Below are positions 44,010 to 52,603 of a DNA stretch of 64,000 bases, one piece after another. Under the pieces are notes generated by a model. It was not told where the DNA came from. It made no database searches and saw only the letters and a list, made by a program, of their open reading frames with translations. Location of the stretch: positions 62,001 through 126,000 of the forward strand of contig NJBM01000006.1 in NCBI GenBank assembly GCA_005223045.1. The letters are read 5' to 3'. The stretch comes from Planctomycetes bacterium B3_Pla. Lineage in GTDB: Bacteria; Planctomycetota; Phycisphaerae; Sedimentisphaerales; Anaerobacaceae. The position numbers and the translations under genes were made by a program. The first letter of the stretch is position 1, and each line of letters begins with the position of its first letter.

Positions 44010-45008
44010 ATGTATCCTGAACTCTTTGAGGTACCCTTTGTCCATTTGACCGTAAAGAGCTACGGCCTGATGATGGTCATAGGCTTTCTCGCAGCCGTCT
44101 GGCTCATAAAGCGGCTCAGCCGAAGTTTCGCGCCCGATCCTCAGTTCATCACGAATACGGCGCTGTATTCTCTGATTGCCGGAGTGATCGGGGCACGCCT
44201 GTTCTTCATAATCCACCACTTTGAAGGATTTAAGGGGCATCCAGGTGATATCTTCGCAATCTGGGAGGGCGGCCTGGAGTTCTTGGGCGGCGTCATTTTG
44301 GCTATCGCGGTCATCTTGGCATACTTGCTGTATCGCAAGCTGCCCATACGACGCTGCCTTGACGTTTTTGCCGTTGGTCTGATGCTCGGACTCGCGTTCG
44401 GCAGGATCGGCTGCTTTCTCAATGCCGACTGCTTTGGCAAACCAACAGACCTGCCCTGGGGTGTCCGCTTTCCATACGGCTCGTTCGTTTACATCAGTCA
44501 AATTAACGCCGATCTGGAAAGGAACCGGCCAGAACCGCATCTGGCATTGCCGCAAAAGGATTATCTGGTATATACCGACGAAAACGGAAGGTGGTACCCA
44601 AAGGCTTATGAAGAATTGACCGGGAAACAGAAGATCGAGGTCACCGAAGGCAAATATCGATGCCTGCCGGGTCATCCGACGCAATTGTATTCTTCTGTTT
44701 GTGCCGCGTTGCTGTGTCTTGTGCTCTACCTGTTTTGGCGAAGGTCGCAGAAATCGCCCGGCAGAATCTTCACTCAACCCGGCTCGACGTTCGCCCTGGC
44801 GCTCATGCTCTACGGCACAGTTCGATTCCTCATTGAATACCTGCGTGACGACAATCCCTTCGAGCACGGTTCCTGGATAATGTACGCAATCTACAACTTC
44901 TACAAAGGAGGCACTGTCGCTCAGAACCTGTCCATTTACCTGGTGGTTCTCGGCCTGATTTTTATGGCGGTGTTCCAGGGAATGAAACCTAAACCCGTTG
45001 ACATTTAG
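44010..45008 (+). CDS. lgt: Prolipoprotein diacylglyceryl transferase-like protein, copy 1
   Basis: 332 residues with about seven membrane helices. Lgt moves a diacylglyceryl group onto the lipobox cysteine. MYPELFEVPFVHLTVKSYGL, IGFLAAVWLIKR and GARLFFIIHH match the family, and the signature region FGRIGCFLNADCFGKPTDLPWGVRFP lies near residue 140. The usual G-C-C-Y-G of this branch is A-D-C-F-G here, which differs from copy 2. A long periplasmic insert (about residues 160-215) is shared by both copies. The gene is the first of a tandem pair separated by 129 nt. Confidence 0.9.
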   Translation: MYPELFEVPFVHLTVKSYGLMMVIGFLAAVWLIKRLSRSFAPDPQFITNTALYSLIAGVIGARLFFIIHHFEGFKGHPGDIFAIWEGGLEFLGGVILAIAVILAYLLYRKLPIRRCLDVFAVGLMLGLAFGRIGCFLNADCFGKPTDLPWGVRFPYGSFVYISQINADLERNRPEPHLALPQKDYLVYTDENGRWYPKAYEELTGKQKIEVTEGKYRCLPGHPTQLYSSVCAALLCLVLYLFWRRSQKSPGRIFTQPGSTFALALMLYGTVRFLIEYLRDDNPFEHGSWIMYAIYNFYKGGTVAQNLSIYLVVLGLIFMAVFQGMKPKPVDI

Positions 45009-45137
45009 CTCGGCGCTTTGCCCGATTATTACCCACTCAGATTTCCGGTTGAACATTTGGTCAAATTGACGATACTATATTGCGAGCAGGTGACGCTGTT
45101 TGGCACAAGTGACCAGAGCCTTTATTTGGTGAGATAA

Positions 45138-46118
45138 ATGTATCCTGAACTCTTCGAGTTGCCTTTTGTCCATCTGACTATAAAAAGCTACGGCCTGATG
45201 ATGGTCATCGGCTTTCTCGCGGCCGTCTCGCTGATAAGGCGCCTGAGCCGGAACATCACGCCGGATCCGCAGCTCATCACCAACGCCGCCCTGTACTCTT
45301 TGATAGGCGGAGTGGTTGGCGCCCGTTTGTTCTTCGTAATTCACTATTTTGACAATTTCCGGTCTCGTCCGCTTGAGGTTTTGTATATCTGGGAGGGTGG
45401 CCTGGAGCTTCTTGGCGGCGTAGTCTTGGCTGTCGCAGTCATCCTGTTTTACCTGATCTATCATAAACTGCCGATCCGCCGGTATCTCGACATCCTCGCC
45501 ATCGGCCTGATGCTGGCGCTTGTTTTCGGCAGGATAGGCTGCTTCCTGAACGGATGCTGCTACGGCAAACCGACCGATCTGCCCTGGGGCGTTCATTTTC
45601 CATATCACTCGTTCGCCTACCTGAGCCAGACTGACGCCGATCCGGAGAGGAATCGAGTCGAGCCGCAGTTGAAATTACCGGAGGAATTTTTCGGTTATAT
45701 CGGCCAGGACGGCAGGCGCTACGCAGGACTAAAGCCGTACGATCAGTTGACCGAAAGACAAAAAATCAAGGTCACCGAGGGCGAATACCGGTGCCTGCCG
45801 GTTCATCCGACGCAATTGTATGCGTCCGCAGGTGCAGTTTTTTGGTGCCTGATGCTCTACCTTTTCTGGCGGAGGGCCCAAAAAGCCGAATCGATGAAAG
45901 GTCCAGGCAAGCTCTTTACCAGGCCCGGCTGCACATTCCCTCTGATGTTCATCCTTTACGGCGTCTCCAGACTCGTTCTGGAGTTCCTGCGCGACGACAA
46001 TCCCTTCGAATACGCCGGCCTGACGATATCACAGCTCATCGGCATAGGAATGATAGCGCTGGGCGTGGCTGCATTAACGATATTTCAGCTCGCCAAAGGT
46101 AAACCGCACGGTAATTAG
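45138..46118 (+). CDS. lgt: Prolipoprotein diacylglyceryl transferase Lgt, copy 2
   Basis: 326 residues, clearly the duplicate of copy 1 (starts MYPELFELPFVHLTIKSYGL). The catalytic region FGRIGCFLNGCCYGKPTDLPWGVHFP keeps the consensus, so this is the likelier active enzyme. HPTQLYASAGAVFWCLMLYLFW and the last-helix segment VLEFLRDDNPFEY contain residues conserved in Lgt. The plasma-membrane enzyme starts lipoprotein maturation, for which there are many candidates in this window. Confidence 0.93.
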   Translation: MYPELFELPFVHLTIKSYGLMMVIGFLAAVSLIRRLSRNITPDPQLITNAALYSLIGGVVGARLFFVIHYFDNFRSRPLEVLYIWEGGLELLGGVVLAVAVILFYLIYHKLPIRRYLDILAIGLMLALVFGRIGCFLNGCCYGKPTDLPWGVHFPYHSFAYLSQTDADPERNRVEPQLKLPEEFFGYIGQDGRRYAGLKPYDQLTERQKIKVTEGEYRCLPVHPTQLYASAGAVFWCLMLYLFWRRAQKAESMKGPGKLFTRPGCTFPLMFILYGVSRLVLEFLRDDNPFEYAGLTISQLIGIGMIALGVAALTIFQLAKGKPHGN

Positions 46119-46145
46119 TATCTGTTGCGGAAAACAAAAACCGAC

Positions 46146-46212
46146 GATGTCACCCCTGCGAAAGCAGGGGTCCAGGGCGAAAAAGCTGGATTCCCGCTTC
46201 CGCGGGAATGAC
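46146..46212. repeat. Dispersed inverted repeat
   Basis: TGTCACCCCTGCGAAAGCAG and GGATTCCCGCTTCCGCGGGA flank a short spacer, then AATGAC. Palindromic units of this form are often dispersed in bacterial genomes. No gene is supported from 46119 to 46490; the rest holds only a promoter region. Confidence 0.5.
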
Positions 46213-46490
46213 AAATACTGTTTCTTCCACAACAGGAACGAATGGCGGTCCGTTAAGCGAGAAAATCCTTGAAATTAGCTTAGAAATCAGGCCCGAAACC
46301 CCTTAACGGAGCAGCATTCACAACAGGAACTAATTAGCCTTAGGCCCCGGCGTTTCACCTGTGTTTTGTCTGATACTGAGATTTTCCAAAAGAACATTTC
46401 CAAAAATTGCCGATAGTATATATAATAAGCGAAGCAGGATGAGGTACGGCCCAATCCTCTGCTTGAACACGGGTGAACAAGAGCACAATT

Positions 46491-47345
46491 ATGGGACTCT
46501 ACGACAGGGATTACACTCAGGAAGGTTTTCAGTCGCAATACCGCCATGCGCCCCAGATGCGGTTCCGTTTACCGAAGCTAACGCCGGTGGTCAAGTGGCT
46601 TCTGATAATCAATATCAGCGTTTTTGTGACCACGGAGTTGATACGGCCCCTCGGAGCTTTTGTTTACGGATGGTTTCAGCTTGATGCCACAACTGTGGGC
46701 AGAGCCGCACAGCTCTGGCGATTGATAACATACCAGTTTCTGCATGAGCCAGGTTCTTTTTTTCATATTCTTATGAATATGATTGGCCTGTTCTTCTTAG
46801 GCCCGACGCTGGAGCGCCACTGGGGTAGCAGAAGATTCCTGCCCTTCTATCTCGGCTGCGGCATTGTTGGGGCCTTGTTCTATCTGCTGCTTGTCGCCGT
46901 AAGATTCCTGCCCCCGATTCCCATGATTGGCGCCTCGGGCGCGATACTCGGCATGTTAGCCGCCTGTGCAATACTCTTTCCTCAGTTTGTTGTTATCTTC
47001 TTCATTTTCCCTGTGCCGATAAGAGTAGCGGCCGTTGTTCTGACCGCCGCGTACTTTTTGATTGTCATTACCAGGGGAGACAACGCTGGCGGGAATGCCT
47101 GTCATCTGGCCGGTATGGCCGCGGGGGCCGCTTACGTGTTTTCGGAGTCCTGGCGCGGCAGGTTCACGGCTAAGATTAAAGCCGGTCGCTGGGAAAAGCA
47201 AAGGGCGGCGCATCGCGACCTCGAGACCGAACTGGACCGAATCCTGAAAAAAGTGCACGATTCCGGTATCCAGAGCCTGACATCCAAAGAGAAAAGGACG
47301 CTCAAAGAAGCCACCAGAGCAGAGCAAACGCGAGGCAGATTCTAA
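46491..47345 (+). CDS. Rhomboid-family intramembrane serine protease
   Basis: 284 residues from the ATG at 46491 (an in-frame GTG lies 6 codons upstream). Six membrane helices are visible. Characteristic features are FLHEPGSFFHILMNMIGLFF (conserved His/Asn), the catalytic serine in IGASGAILGMLAACAILFP and the catalytic histidine in GGNACHLAGMAAGAAYVF. It cleaves membrane proteins within the bilayer; substrate unknown. The tail after about residue 220 is cytoplasmic, basic and coiled-coil-like. A bidirectional terminator follows. Confidence 0.9.
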   Translation: MGLYDRDYTQEGFQSQYRHAPQMRFRLPKLTPVVKWLLIINISVFVTTELIRPLGAFVYGWFQLDATTVGRAAQLWRLITYQFLHEPGSFFHILMNMIGLFFLGPTLERHWGSRRFLPFYLGCGIVGALFYLLLVAVRFLPPIPMIGASGAILGMLAACAILFPQFVVIFFIFPVPIRVAAVVLTAAYFLIVITRGDNAGGNACHLAGMAAGAAYVFSESWRGRFTAKIKAGRWEKQRAAHRDLETELDRILKKVHDSGIQSLTSKEKRTLKEATRAEQTRGRF

Positions 47346-47367
47346 GGGCAGCCCGCAATCGCAAAGA

Positions 47368-47402
47368 AAAGACCCCCGGCAGTCAGTCCGAGGGTCCTTT
47401 TG
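47368..47402. terminator. Bidirectional intrinsic terminator
   Basis: AGACCCCCGG...CCGAGGGTCCTTTT, a hairpin of about 9 bp with T-runs on both strands. It separates the rhomboid gene from the convergent sigma operon. Confidence 0.75.
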
Positions 47403-47424
47403 TCTGCTTTACGTTCTCAGAATT

Positions 47425-48270
47425 CTACTGGTCTGAGGCAGGTTTGATTTGTGCCGACCTGGGGGCGCCGGCCTCGTAGATATCCGCTGGGCCGGTTTCA
47501 GGGTACTTGAATTCAACGTGGTTTGTCTGCTGAATATCGCCGTATGCTCCTTTAACGTCAGTGGCCGTGAGAGGAAGTTTCTTTTCCACATCAATGTACA
47601 TTGTCATCGTTTCTGTCCGTGTCAGCTTGGGTTCTCCTTTTATACGGCGAGCCGTCCATATCTCGATTTTCCTGTCCTGGTACGTTCCGTGTTCTCTGGT
47701 CACTTTGTATTTGCCTTCCGCTCCCCATGAATTAAGCGATTCGGTGAGTCTTTCATAGATGTTGCTCATACCGCCGGCAAATTGTTTTCCTTCTTCAATA
47801 TCAGACTCGTAGATATCATCGCTGCCCGGATTCCAGATCAGCATCTTGCCGGCGTTGAAATCATAATAGATGATCTTGCCCTTATCAACAACCCCGATTT
47901 GGACTTTTGAGGTGAATGAATACCAAGCCGTTAATTTCATATCTTCGGACCTGCAGTTCATTTGTACCCAGTCGATTTCCTTCATGGCTTGTCTGACCTG
48001 GGCCATTGTAATCGACGTTCCGGAACCTGTCAGGGCGTACATTCCCAGTCCTATCGCGACGATGACTGTCGCGGCTGTTGCAAGTTTTGTCCAATTACTT
48101 TTCATGATAATTCTCCTTATCGCCCCGCCCGTGCGAACAGAAGCGGGGTGTTGTTCGTTTGGTTTTGTCGTTGCGGCTTCGACGGCGGCGATTATCCGTT
48201 CGTCGGTAGTCGCACTGGTCGTTACTTTTGCGTTGCGTATCAAATCTTCAATTCTCTCTGTCGGCATCAT
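47425..48270 (-). CDS. Membrane protein co-encoded with ECF sigma factor (putative anti-sigma/regulator)
   Basis: 281 residues. A cytoplasmic N-terminus of about 60 residues (IEDLIRNAKVTTSATTDERI) is followed by one membrane helix (residues 60-80) and an exported part of beta-sandwich type with KVQIGVVDKGKIIYYDFNAG and TYQDRKIEIWTARRIKGEPK. This layout is typical of the planctomycete proteins encoded directly after ECF sigma genes; the exported part resembles outer-membrane lipoprotein-sorting folds (LolA-like). Its ATG overlaps the sigma stop. Membrane sequestration of sigma is likely but not proved. Confidence 0.75.
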   Translation of the reverse strand: MMPTERIEDLIRNAKVTTSATTDERIIAAVEAATTKPNEQHPASVRTGGAIRRIIMKSNWTKLATAATVIVAIGLGMYALTGSGTSITMAQVRQAMKEIDWVQMNCRSEDMKLTAWYSFTSKVQIGVVDKGKIIYYDFNAGKMLIWNPGSDDIYESDIEEGKQFAGGMSNIYERLTESLNSWGAEGKYKVTREHGTYQDRKIEIWTARRIKGEPKLTRTETMTMYIDVEKKLPLTATDVKGAYGDIQQTNHVEFKYPETGPADIYEAGAPRSAQIKPASDQ

Positions 48271-48815
48271 ATCGCCTCCTTTTTTGACAGAAGCTGCCGC
48301 AGTTTTTCCATGCCGTATCGGTACCGGCTTTGCGCTGTGTTGAGCGAAATGTCCAGCATCGCAGCGATCTGATGAAACTTCATATCGCCCTGCAAACGCA
48401 GGACAACGATTTCCCGCTGCTCAAGCGGCAATTTCTCCAGTGCCCGAGTAACCATCTGTATCTGGTCGTTCCGGACCAAAACATTTACCGGGTCGCTCGC
48501 ATCGTGGCGTGGCGTTGACACTCGGCTTCGCATATTAACTTGACAATTTGACTGAGCATATCTTCTGCGCAGATGACGACGGGCCCGATTTACCACACAA
48601 CTGAGCAGATAACCTTTTAGATTGCTGCGGATCTTGCATCCGTCTGATGCCAGAGAGACAAATATCTCTTGCAGACAATCCTCGGCCGTGTCAATGTCGC
48701 CTACGAGCGAGCAGGCGACTGTGAGCAGATCGTCCTTGTACTCGAGATAGACCTGCCGCCACACAGCGTTTTCGCCTCGCTGCAAAGCCTTCAAAAGTTG
48801 TCGATCTTCCGACAT
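48267..48815 (-). CDS. ECF-type RNA polymerase sigma factor
   Basis: 182 residues with sigma-70 region 2 (VWRQVYLEYKDDLLTVACSL, TAEDCLQEIFVSL) and region 4 (KLPLEQREIVVLRLQGDMKF, ISLNTAQSRYRYGMEKLR). Regions 1 and 3 are absent, which makes it ECF. The TGA overlaps the start of the membrane regulator, and the unit reads toward the terminator at 47368. It is divergent from the MutS-like gene across a 287-nt gap that shows no other gene. Confidence 0.93.
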   Translation of the reverse strand: MSEDRQLLKALQRGENAVWRQVYLEYKDDLLTVACSLVGDIDTAEDCLQEIFVSLASDGCKIRSNLKGYLLSCVVNRARRHLRRRYAQSNCQVNMRSRVSTPRHDASDPVNVLVRNDQIQMVTRALEKLPLEQREIVVLRLQGDMKFHQIAAMLDISLNTAQSRYRYGMEKLRQLLSKKEAI

Positions 48816-49102
48816 AAGTGCACTTGTCCAAAGCTTCAGGTTACCAGCCTTTTCAACGCTCAGTCACCCATAAGGCGCATGACGGGTCGATTTTAGTCTA
48901 AGAATTTCAAAATCCGCAATGTGAAAGTCCCCGAAGAGCCGCAAGTCGCCGTTTTTTGGCGTTGTGGCCTCATTTTGAAAATGACCGATGATGATGTCGC
49001 CGGTCCGAACCGTTGACTTTCGAGGACTTGGAAGATACTTTTGGTGAATGAAATATGGTCAGCGTGTGCGCAGCACATCTTGCTTTGCAGGAGAATGTCC
49101 AA

Positions 49103-50884
49103 ATGAAGCGATTGAAAATCATGGCTGAGTTTTCCCTGTTATCGGTTAAGCAGCTTTCTTTGTTACTGAAGGTTACAATCGTCGCTTCTATATGTTGTAC
49201 CTGTGCCGTTATTCTCATGGGTGCAAACGTTGCCCCGATTTATTATTTGGGCCTTCTGCTTTTACTCCCGTTAATGTTCATTAGTATCAGAATCTACCAG
49301 AAGAATACTCTTCAAAAGCTGCTCTGTCAGCTAAGAGAAGATTGGGGAAAGGAGAAGGAGAAAGATCGAGACTTTTCAGAGATAGAAAGCTTCTACAGAT
49401 ATTCGACTCGTTCACATGACGACAAGGACTTTTCGATTGACGACCAAACCTGGTCCGATCTAAACATGAATGACCTTTATTCCCAGATTGAAAGAAGTAT
49501 GGCAAATCCGGGAGAATGCGTCCTTTATAAGATTCTTAGAACACCATTGTTATCCGATGAAATATTGAAGAAAAGGAACGAAATCATACGGCTCTTTCAG
49601 ACTAACAGGGAAATTCGAGAGCAGATCCAAATTGGGCTTTCCCGCATGGGAAAACAAAAGGGAAACGGAATCACAGCCCTCGTTTGTGAAGAATTACCTC
49701 TTTCGAGTCCTATTAAGTTTTTGTTTTCGTTCCTGGCTCTGCTTGCGCTTATCTCGATTATTACCGTTCCACTCTTCTGGGGCTCAGCCGGATTTATTGT
49801 ACTCGTCCTTCCTCTTTACATTGTCAACTTGCTGACAACATGCAAGGTTAGAAGGCAGTTGCTTTTTCAATTAGCTGCCATTCGCTGTCTGGGCGCAATG
49901 ATTCGTTTAGGGCAAGAAATCGCGGCTGTCGGATGCCCGGAATTAGCAGACTGCTGTGCAACATTGAGAAAAGCAACGTCGGCAACAAGGAAGATTGCGA
50001 GAAAGACTTTCCTACTGTTTCCAGAGAATTCTGTTAGTTCTGATCTCGCGACGCTGGTATATGCTCATATAGACATTTATTTTCTAAGAGAGGTCAGGAT
50101 TTTCTATGCCGTTCTGGATGAGATTCGCGCACATCACGAGGAGCTTAGGTCGATCTACCGCTTGATTGGAGAATTAGACGCTTTGCAGTCGGTAGCTTCC
50201 TACCGCGAAGGTTTGCCGGGATATGCTGAGCCTGGCTTTTCGGATAAGGGATTATTGCTCGAGATTAAAGATGCAGAACATCCCCTATTGCCGGATCCAG
50301 TCCCCAATTCGATTACTATTCAGGGAAAAGGGATAACCATAACCGGCTCAAACATGGCCGGCAAGACAACATTCTTGAGGACCTTGGGTGTGAATGCCAT
50401 TTTGGCCCAGACAATATATACATGCCTTGCCACTTCCTATGCGGGGAATTATTTCAGAATATTGTCATTAATCAGCGAAACAGACAGCCTTATCGAAGGG
50501 AAAAGTTACTACCTTGTCCAGGCAGAGCAATTGTTGAGGATGGTAAGGTCTTCTGAAAAAGATGTGCTGACCTTATGCTTCATAGATGAACCATTGGCCG
50601 GAACCAACTCGTCGGAGCGCATCGTCGCGTCATTTGAAATTCTTCGTTATTTGGTCAATCACAGGGCCTTGGTTGTCGTTGCAACCCACGATTTGGAGCT
50701 TGCCAGAAGGCTTGAATTCGGCTTCAAGAGTTACCACTTTACAGACAGGGTTGACCGGGAGGGCTTGAGCTTCGATTTCAAACTCAAGGACGGCATTACT
50801 TCAAGTAGTAATGCGATCAGATTGTTGGAATATCTGGGTTATCCTGAGAGTATTACCAAACGAGCGATGAAATTGGAATTGTAA
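49103..50884 (+). CDS. Membrane-anchored MutS-family ATPase
   Basis: 593 residues from the ATG at 49103 (GGAG 9 nt upstream). Two hydrophobic segments near residues 25-70, and two more at about 210-245, show that it is in the membrane. Residues about 100-180 and 340-400 resemble MutS core/clamp helices. The ATPase domain carries Walker A GSNMAGKTTFLRT (near 415), FRILSLISETDSLIEGKSYY, Walker B CFIDEPLAGTNSSER and the trans-acting VVVATHDLELARRL. It lacks the mismatch-recognition domain I. It belongs to the MutS-like class known from Bacteroidetes and planctomycetes, whose role is unknown; DNA mismatch repair itself is not supported. Confidence 0.82.
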   Translation: MKRLKIMAEFSLLSVKQLSLLLKVTIVASICCTCAVILMGANVAPIYYLGLLLLLPLMFISIRIYQKNTLQKLLCQLREDWGKEKEKDRDFSEIESFYRYSTRSHDDKDFSIDDQTWSDLNMNDLYSQIERSMANPGECVLYKILRTPLLSDEILKKRNEIIRLFQTNREIREQIQIGLSRMGKQKGNGITALVCEELPLSSPIKFLFSFLALLALISIITVPLFWGSAGFIVLVLPLYIVNLLTTCKVRRQLLFQLAAIRCLGAMIRLGQEIAAVGCPELADCCATLRKATSATRKIARKTFLLFPENSVSSDLATLVYAHIDIYFLREVRIFYAVLDEIRAHHEELRSIYRLIGELDALQSVASYREGLPGYAEPGFSDKGLLLEIKDAEHPLLPDPVPNSITIQGKGITITGSNMAGKTTFLRTLGVNAILAQTIYTCLATSYAGNYFRILSLISETDSLIEGKSYYLVQAEQLLRMVRSSEKDVLTLCFIDEPLAGTNSSERIVASFEILRYLVNHRALVVVATHDLELARRLEFGFKSYHFTDRVDREGLSFDFKLKDGITSSSNAIRLLEYLGYPESITKRAMKLEL

Positions 50885-51054
50885 TTGCAGGATTCAAAAG
50901 CCCAAACCACCGACTTTCGGGGATATAGAATATACGCTGGGTGAATTACATCTGTTTATGGTGTGCATAGCGCGCTCTACCCTCTATATTTTGACCTTGA
51001 TTGTCCGCACGCAAAGCATACGGCATAAAACGTTCCCGATCTGCATATTCTTTC

Positions 51055-51177
51055 TCAATAGGCGGGGGTGGCCATGTCGCATTTTAAGACAGACATTAGC
51101 AGGAGAAAGAACACAATAATCGCTGCTATCCATATCGCGTGCAGATATTCGGTTTTGAGCACTTTTTTACCGCTCAT
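51055..51177 (-). CDS. Small single-helix membrane peptide
   Basis: A 40-codon frame with GGAGG 8 nt before the ATG at 51177. It encodes a basic N-terminus (MSGKKVLKTEYLHAIW), one membrane helix (IAAIIVFFLLLMSVLK) and a short tail. No homologue can be named. The gap 50885-51366 holds nothing else apart from a presumed promoter for the exported methyltransferase. Confidence 0.5.
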   Translation of the reverse strand: MSGKKVLKTEYLHAIWIAAIIVFFLLLMSVLKCDMATPAY

Positions 51178-51366
51178 CGTTCAAACCTCCATATCTATCT
51201 ACAATTGTAGCAAGTATCGAACAAAGAAGTAACAAAAAAACCAATTGCATCGGTCATCATAAATCTTGAATTTGGGAGATTGCCCCGGTACACTGTCGGA
51301 CATGAGGCTCGGTGATGTGTCTTAGCCAGGGCGAATGTGAATCCTAAGTGAATAAGGAGTCTGAAG

Positions 51367-52077
51367 ATGTGCAAGCTGTTTCGTTTACTCGCTGTGTTAA
51401 TGCTGATCGCCTGCCCGTCGGTAATCTATGCCGACTCCGGCGAAAGTACACGAATTGTAGAGGCCAGGCAACATGCCTTCAAGGGCAAGGGCGGCTATCC
51501 CTACCGAGCAAAGAGCGATTACGTTCTCAAAGAGCTGGACCTCAAGGCAGGCGATGTTGTCGTGGACATAGGAGCCGGGGATGGCTGGTGGTCCGAGCGG
51601 ATGGCAAAATGCGTGGGCGCCGACGGTGTTATTCACGCATCCGAGGTCGAGCAGAAGAAAGTCGATAAAATGAAGGAGAAGTTCGCCGACTCACCGCAGG
51701 TCAAGCCCTATCTTTCGCCGTTCGACGGCACGGCTCTGCCTGAGAACTCCTGCGACCTGGCCTTCCTCTCGAAAACGTATCACCACTTGAACAAGGACAG
51801 CCACGTCGATTACCTGCGCCATCTGCACAAGGTCATCAAGCCTACGGGCAGGCTTTGCGTAATCGAGAGGCATTCCGGGATCCGCGGCAGCCGCGCCAAG
51901 GAACACGGCTGGTCGCCCGGGCTGCTGATTCAGCAAGCCGAGGAGGCCGGGTGGATTTGCGTGCGCTGCGAGCTGGTCACAGGCACCTATCACTTTATGG
52001 CGATTTTCGTCCAGCAGGAGCTGTTCCCGCCGGAACCTCCGCGGAAGAGATCGGGAAACCAAAACAATCAGAATTGA
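51367..52077 (+). CDS. Exported class I SAM-methyltransferase-like protein
   Basis: 236 residues. A clear signal peptide (MCKLFRLLAVLMLIACPSVI) precedes a complete class I methyltransferase fold: DVVVDIGAGDGWWSERMAKC (motif I), VIHASEVEQKKVDKM, CDLAFLSKTYHHLNK, and HKVIKPTGRLCVIERHSGIR. SAM is not expected outside the cytoplasm, so either the signal is a membrane anchor with the enzyme inside, or the protein is a non-enzymatic relative. GGAGTC lies 6 nt upstream. The next gene encodes a His-rich lipoprotein on the same strand. Confidence 0.82.
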   Translation: MCKLFRLLAVLMLIACPSVIYADSGESTRIVEARQHAFKGKGGYPYRAKSDYVLKELDLKAGDVVVDIGAGDGWWSERMAKCVGADGVIHASEVEQKKVDKMKEKFADSPQVKPYLSPFDGTALPENSCDLAFLSKTYHHLNKDSHVDYLRHLHKVIKPTGRLCVIERHSGIRGSRAKEHGWSPGLLIQQAEEAGWICVRCELVTGTYHFMAIFVQQELFPPEPPRKRSGNQNNQN

Positions 52078-52100
52078 ACATTTGTTCACCCGGAGGCATT

Positions 52101-52562
52101 TTGGACAAATCGAGATATTTGGCAATCGTTCTTGTGACCATTCTGTTAATCGTTCCGTTCGGCTGCAAGAACACGTCCGGCACCGCCGAGCATGACGGCG
52201 GCGGCGAAGGAGAAGAGGCCGGCACCCGTTTTGCAGTTGATGAGACCTGCGACGCGGTTCGCAAGGGCGTGCGGCTGATCCTGGTATATGATAGCGCATC
52301 GGCGGCATTTGCTGGAACCGTTGAGAACATCAGTGACCAGACCGTACCCGCCGTGCGGGTCGAAGTGCACCTCTCCAATGGCATGGAATTGGGACCAACC
52401 CCGCGCAACGACCTCAAGCCCGGCACAAAGGTTGCCGTCAAACTCTCGGCTCAGGGGCAAACCTTTGAGTGGTGGACGGCCCACGCAGAGGCCGGTGCGG
52501 GCGAACACGGACACGAACACGACGGCGAGCACGGGCATGAACACGGCGGCGAACACAATTGA
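52101..52562 (+). CDS. Lipoprotein with FxLYD-like beta domain and His-rich metal-binding tail
   Basis: 153 residues from a TTG at 52101, preceded by GGAGG 4 nt upstream; no in-frame ATG gives a signal peptide. The chain begins with a basic DKSRYL, a hydrophobic helix and the lipobox PFGCKN. A beta domain follows with SAAFAGTVENISDQTVPAVR and VEVHLSNGMELGPTPRNDLK, typical of extracytoplasmic domains of the FxLYD class. The tail HGHEHDGEHGHEHGGEHN is a metal-binding stretch, probably for zinc, copper or nickel. It lies 23 nt after the exported methyltransferase gene. Confidence 0.72.
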   Translation: MDKSRYLAIVLVTILLIVPFGCKNTSGTAEHDGGGEGEEAGTRFAVDETCDAVRKGVRLILVYDSASAAFAGTVENISDQTVPAVRVEVHLSNGMELGPTPRNDLKPGTKVAVKLSAQGQTFEWWTAHAEAGAGEHGHEHDGEHGHEHGGEHN

Positions 52563-52603
52563 TGTGCCCCGAACTCGCGCTTTACAAGTTGCCTGATCGG
52601 GAA

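Noticed and set aside
50986-51057. Read-through of the TGA ending the 40-residue membrane peptide (23 more open codons, with a C-F-A-C-G stretch)
   Set aside because: No hairpin of SECIS form follows the TGA and the extension is short enough to be open by chance.
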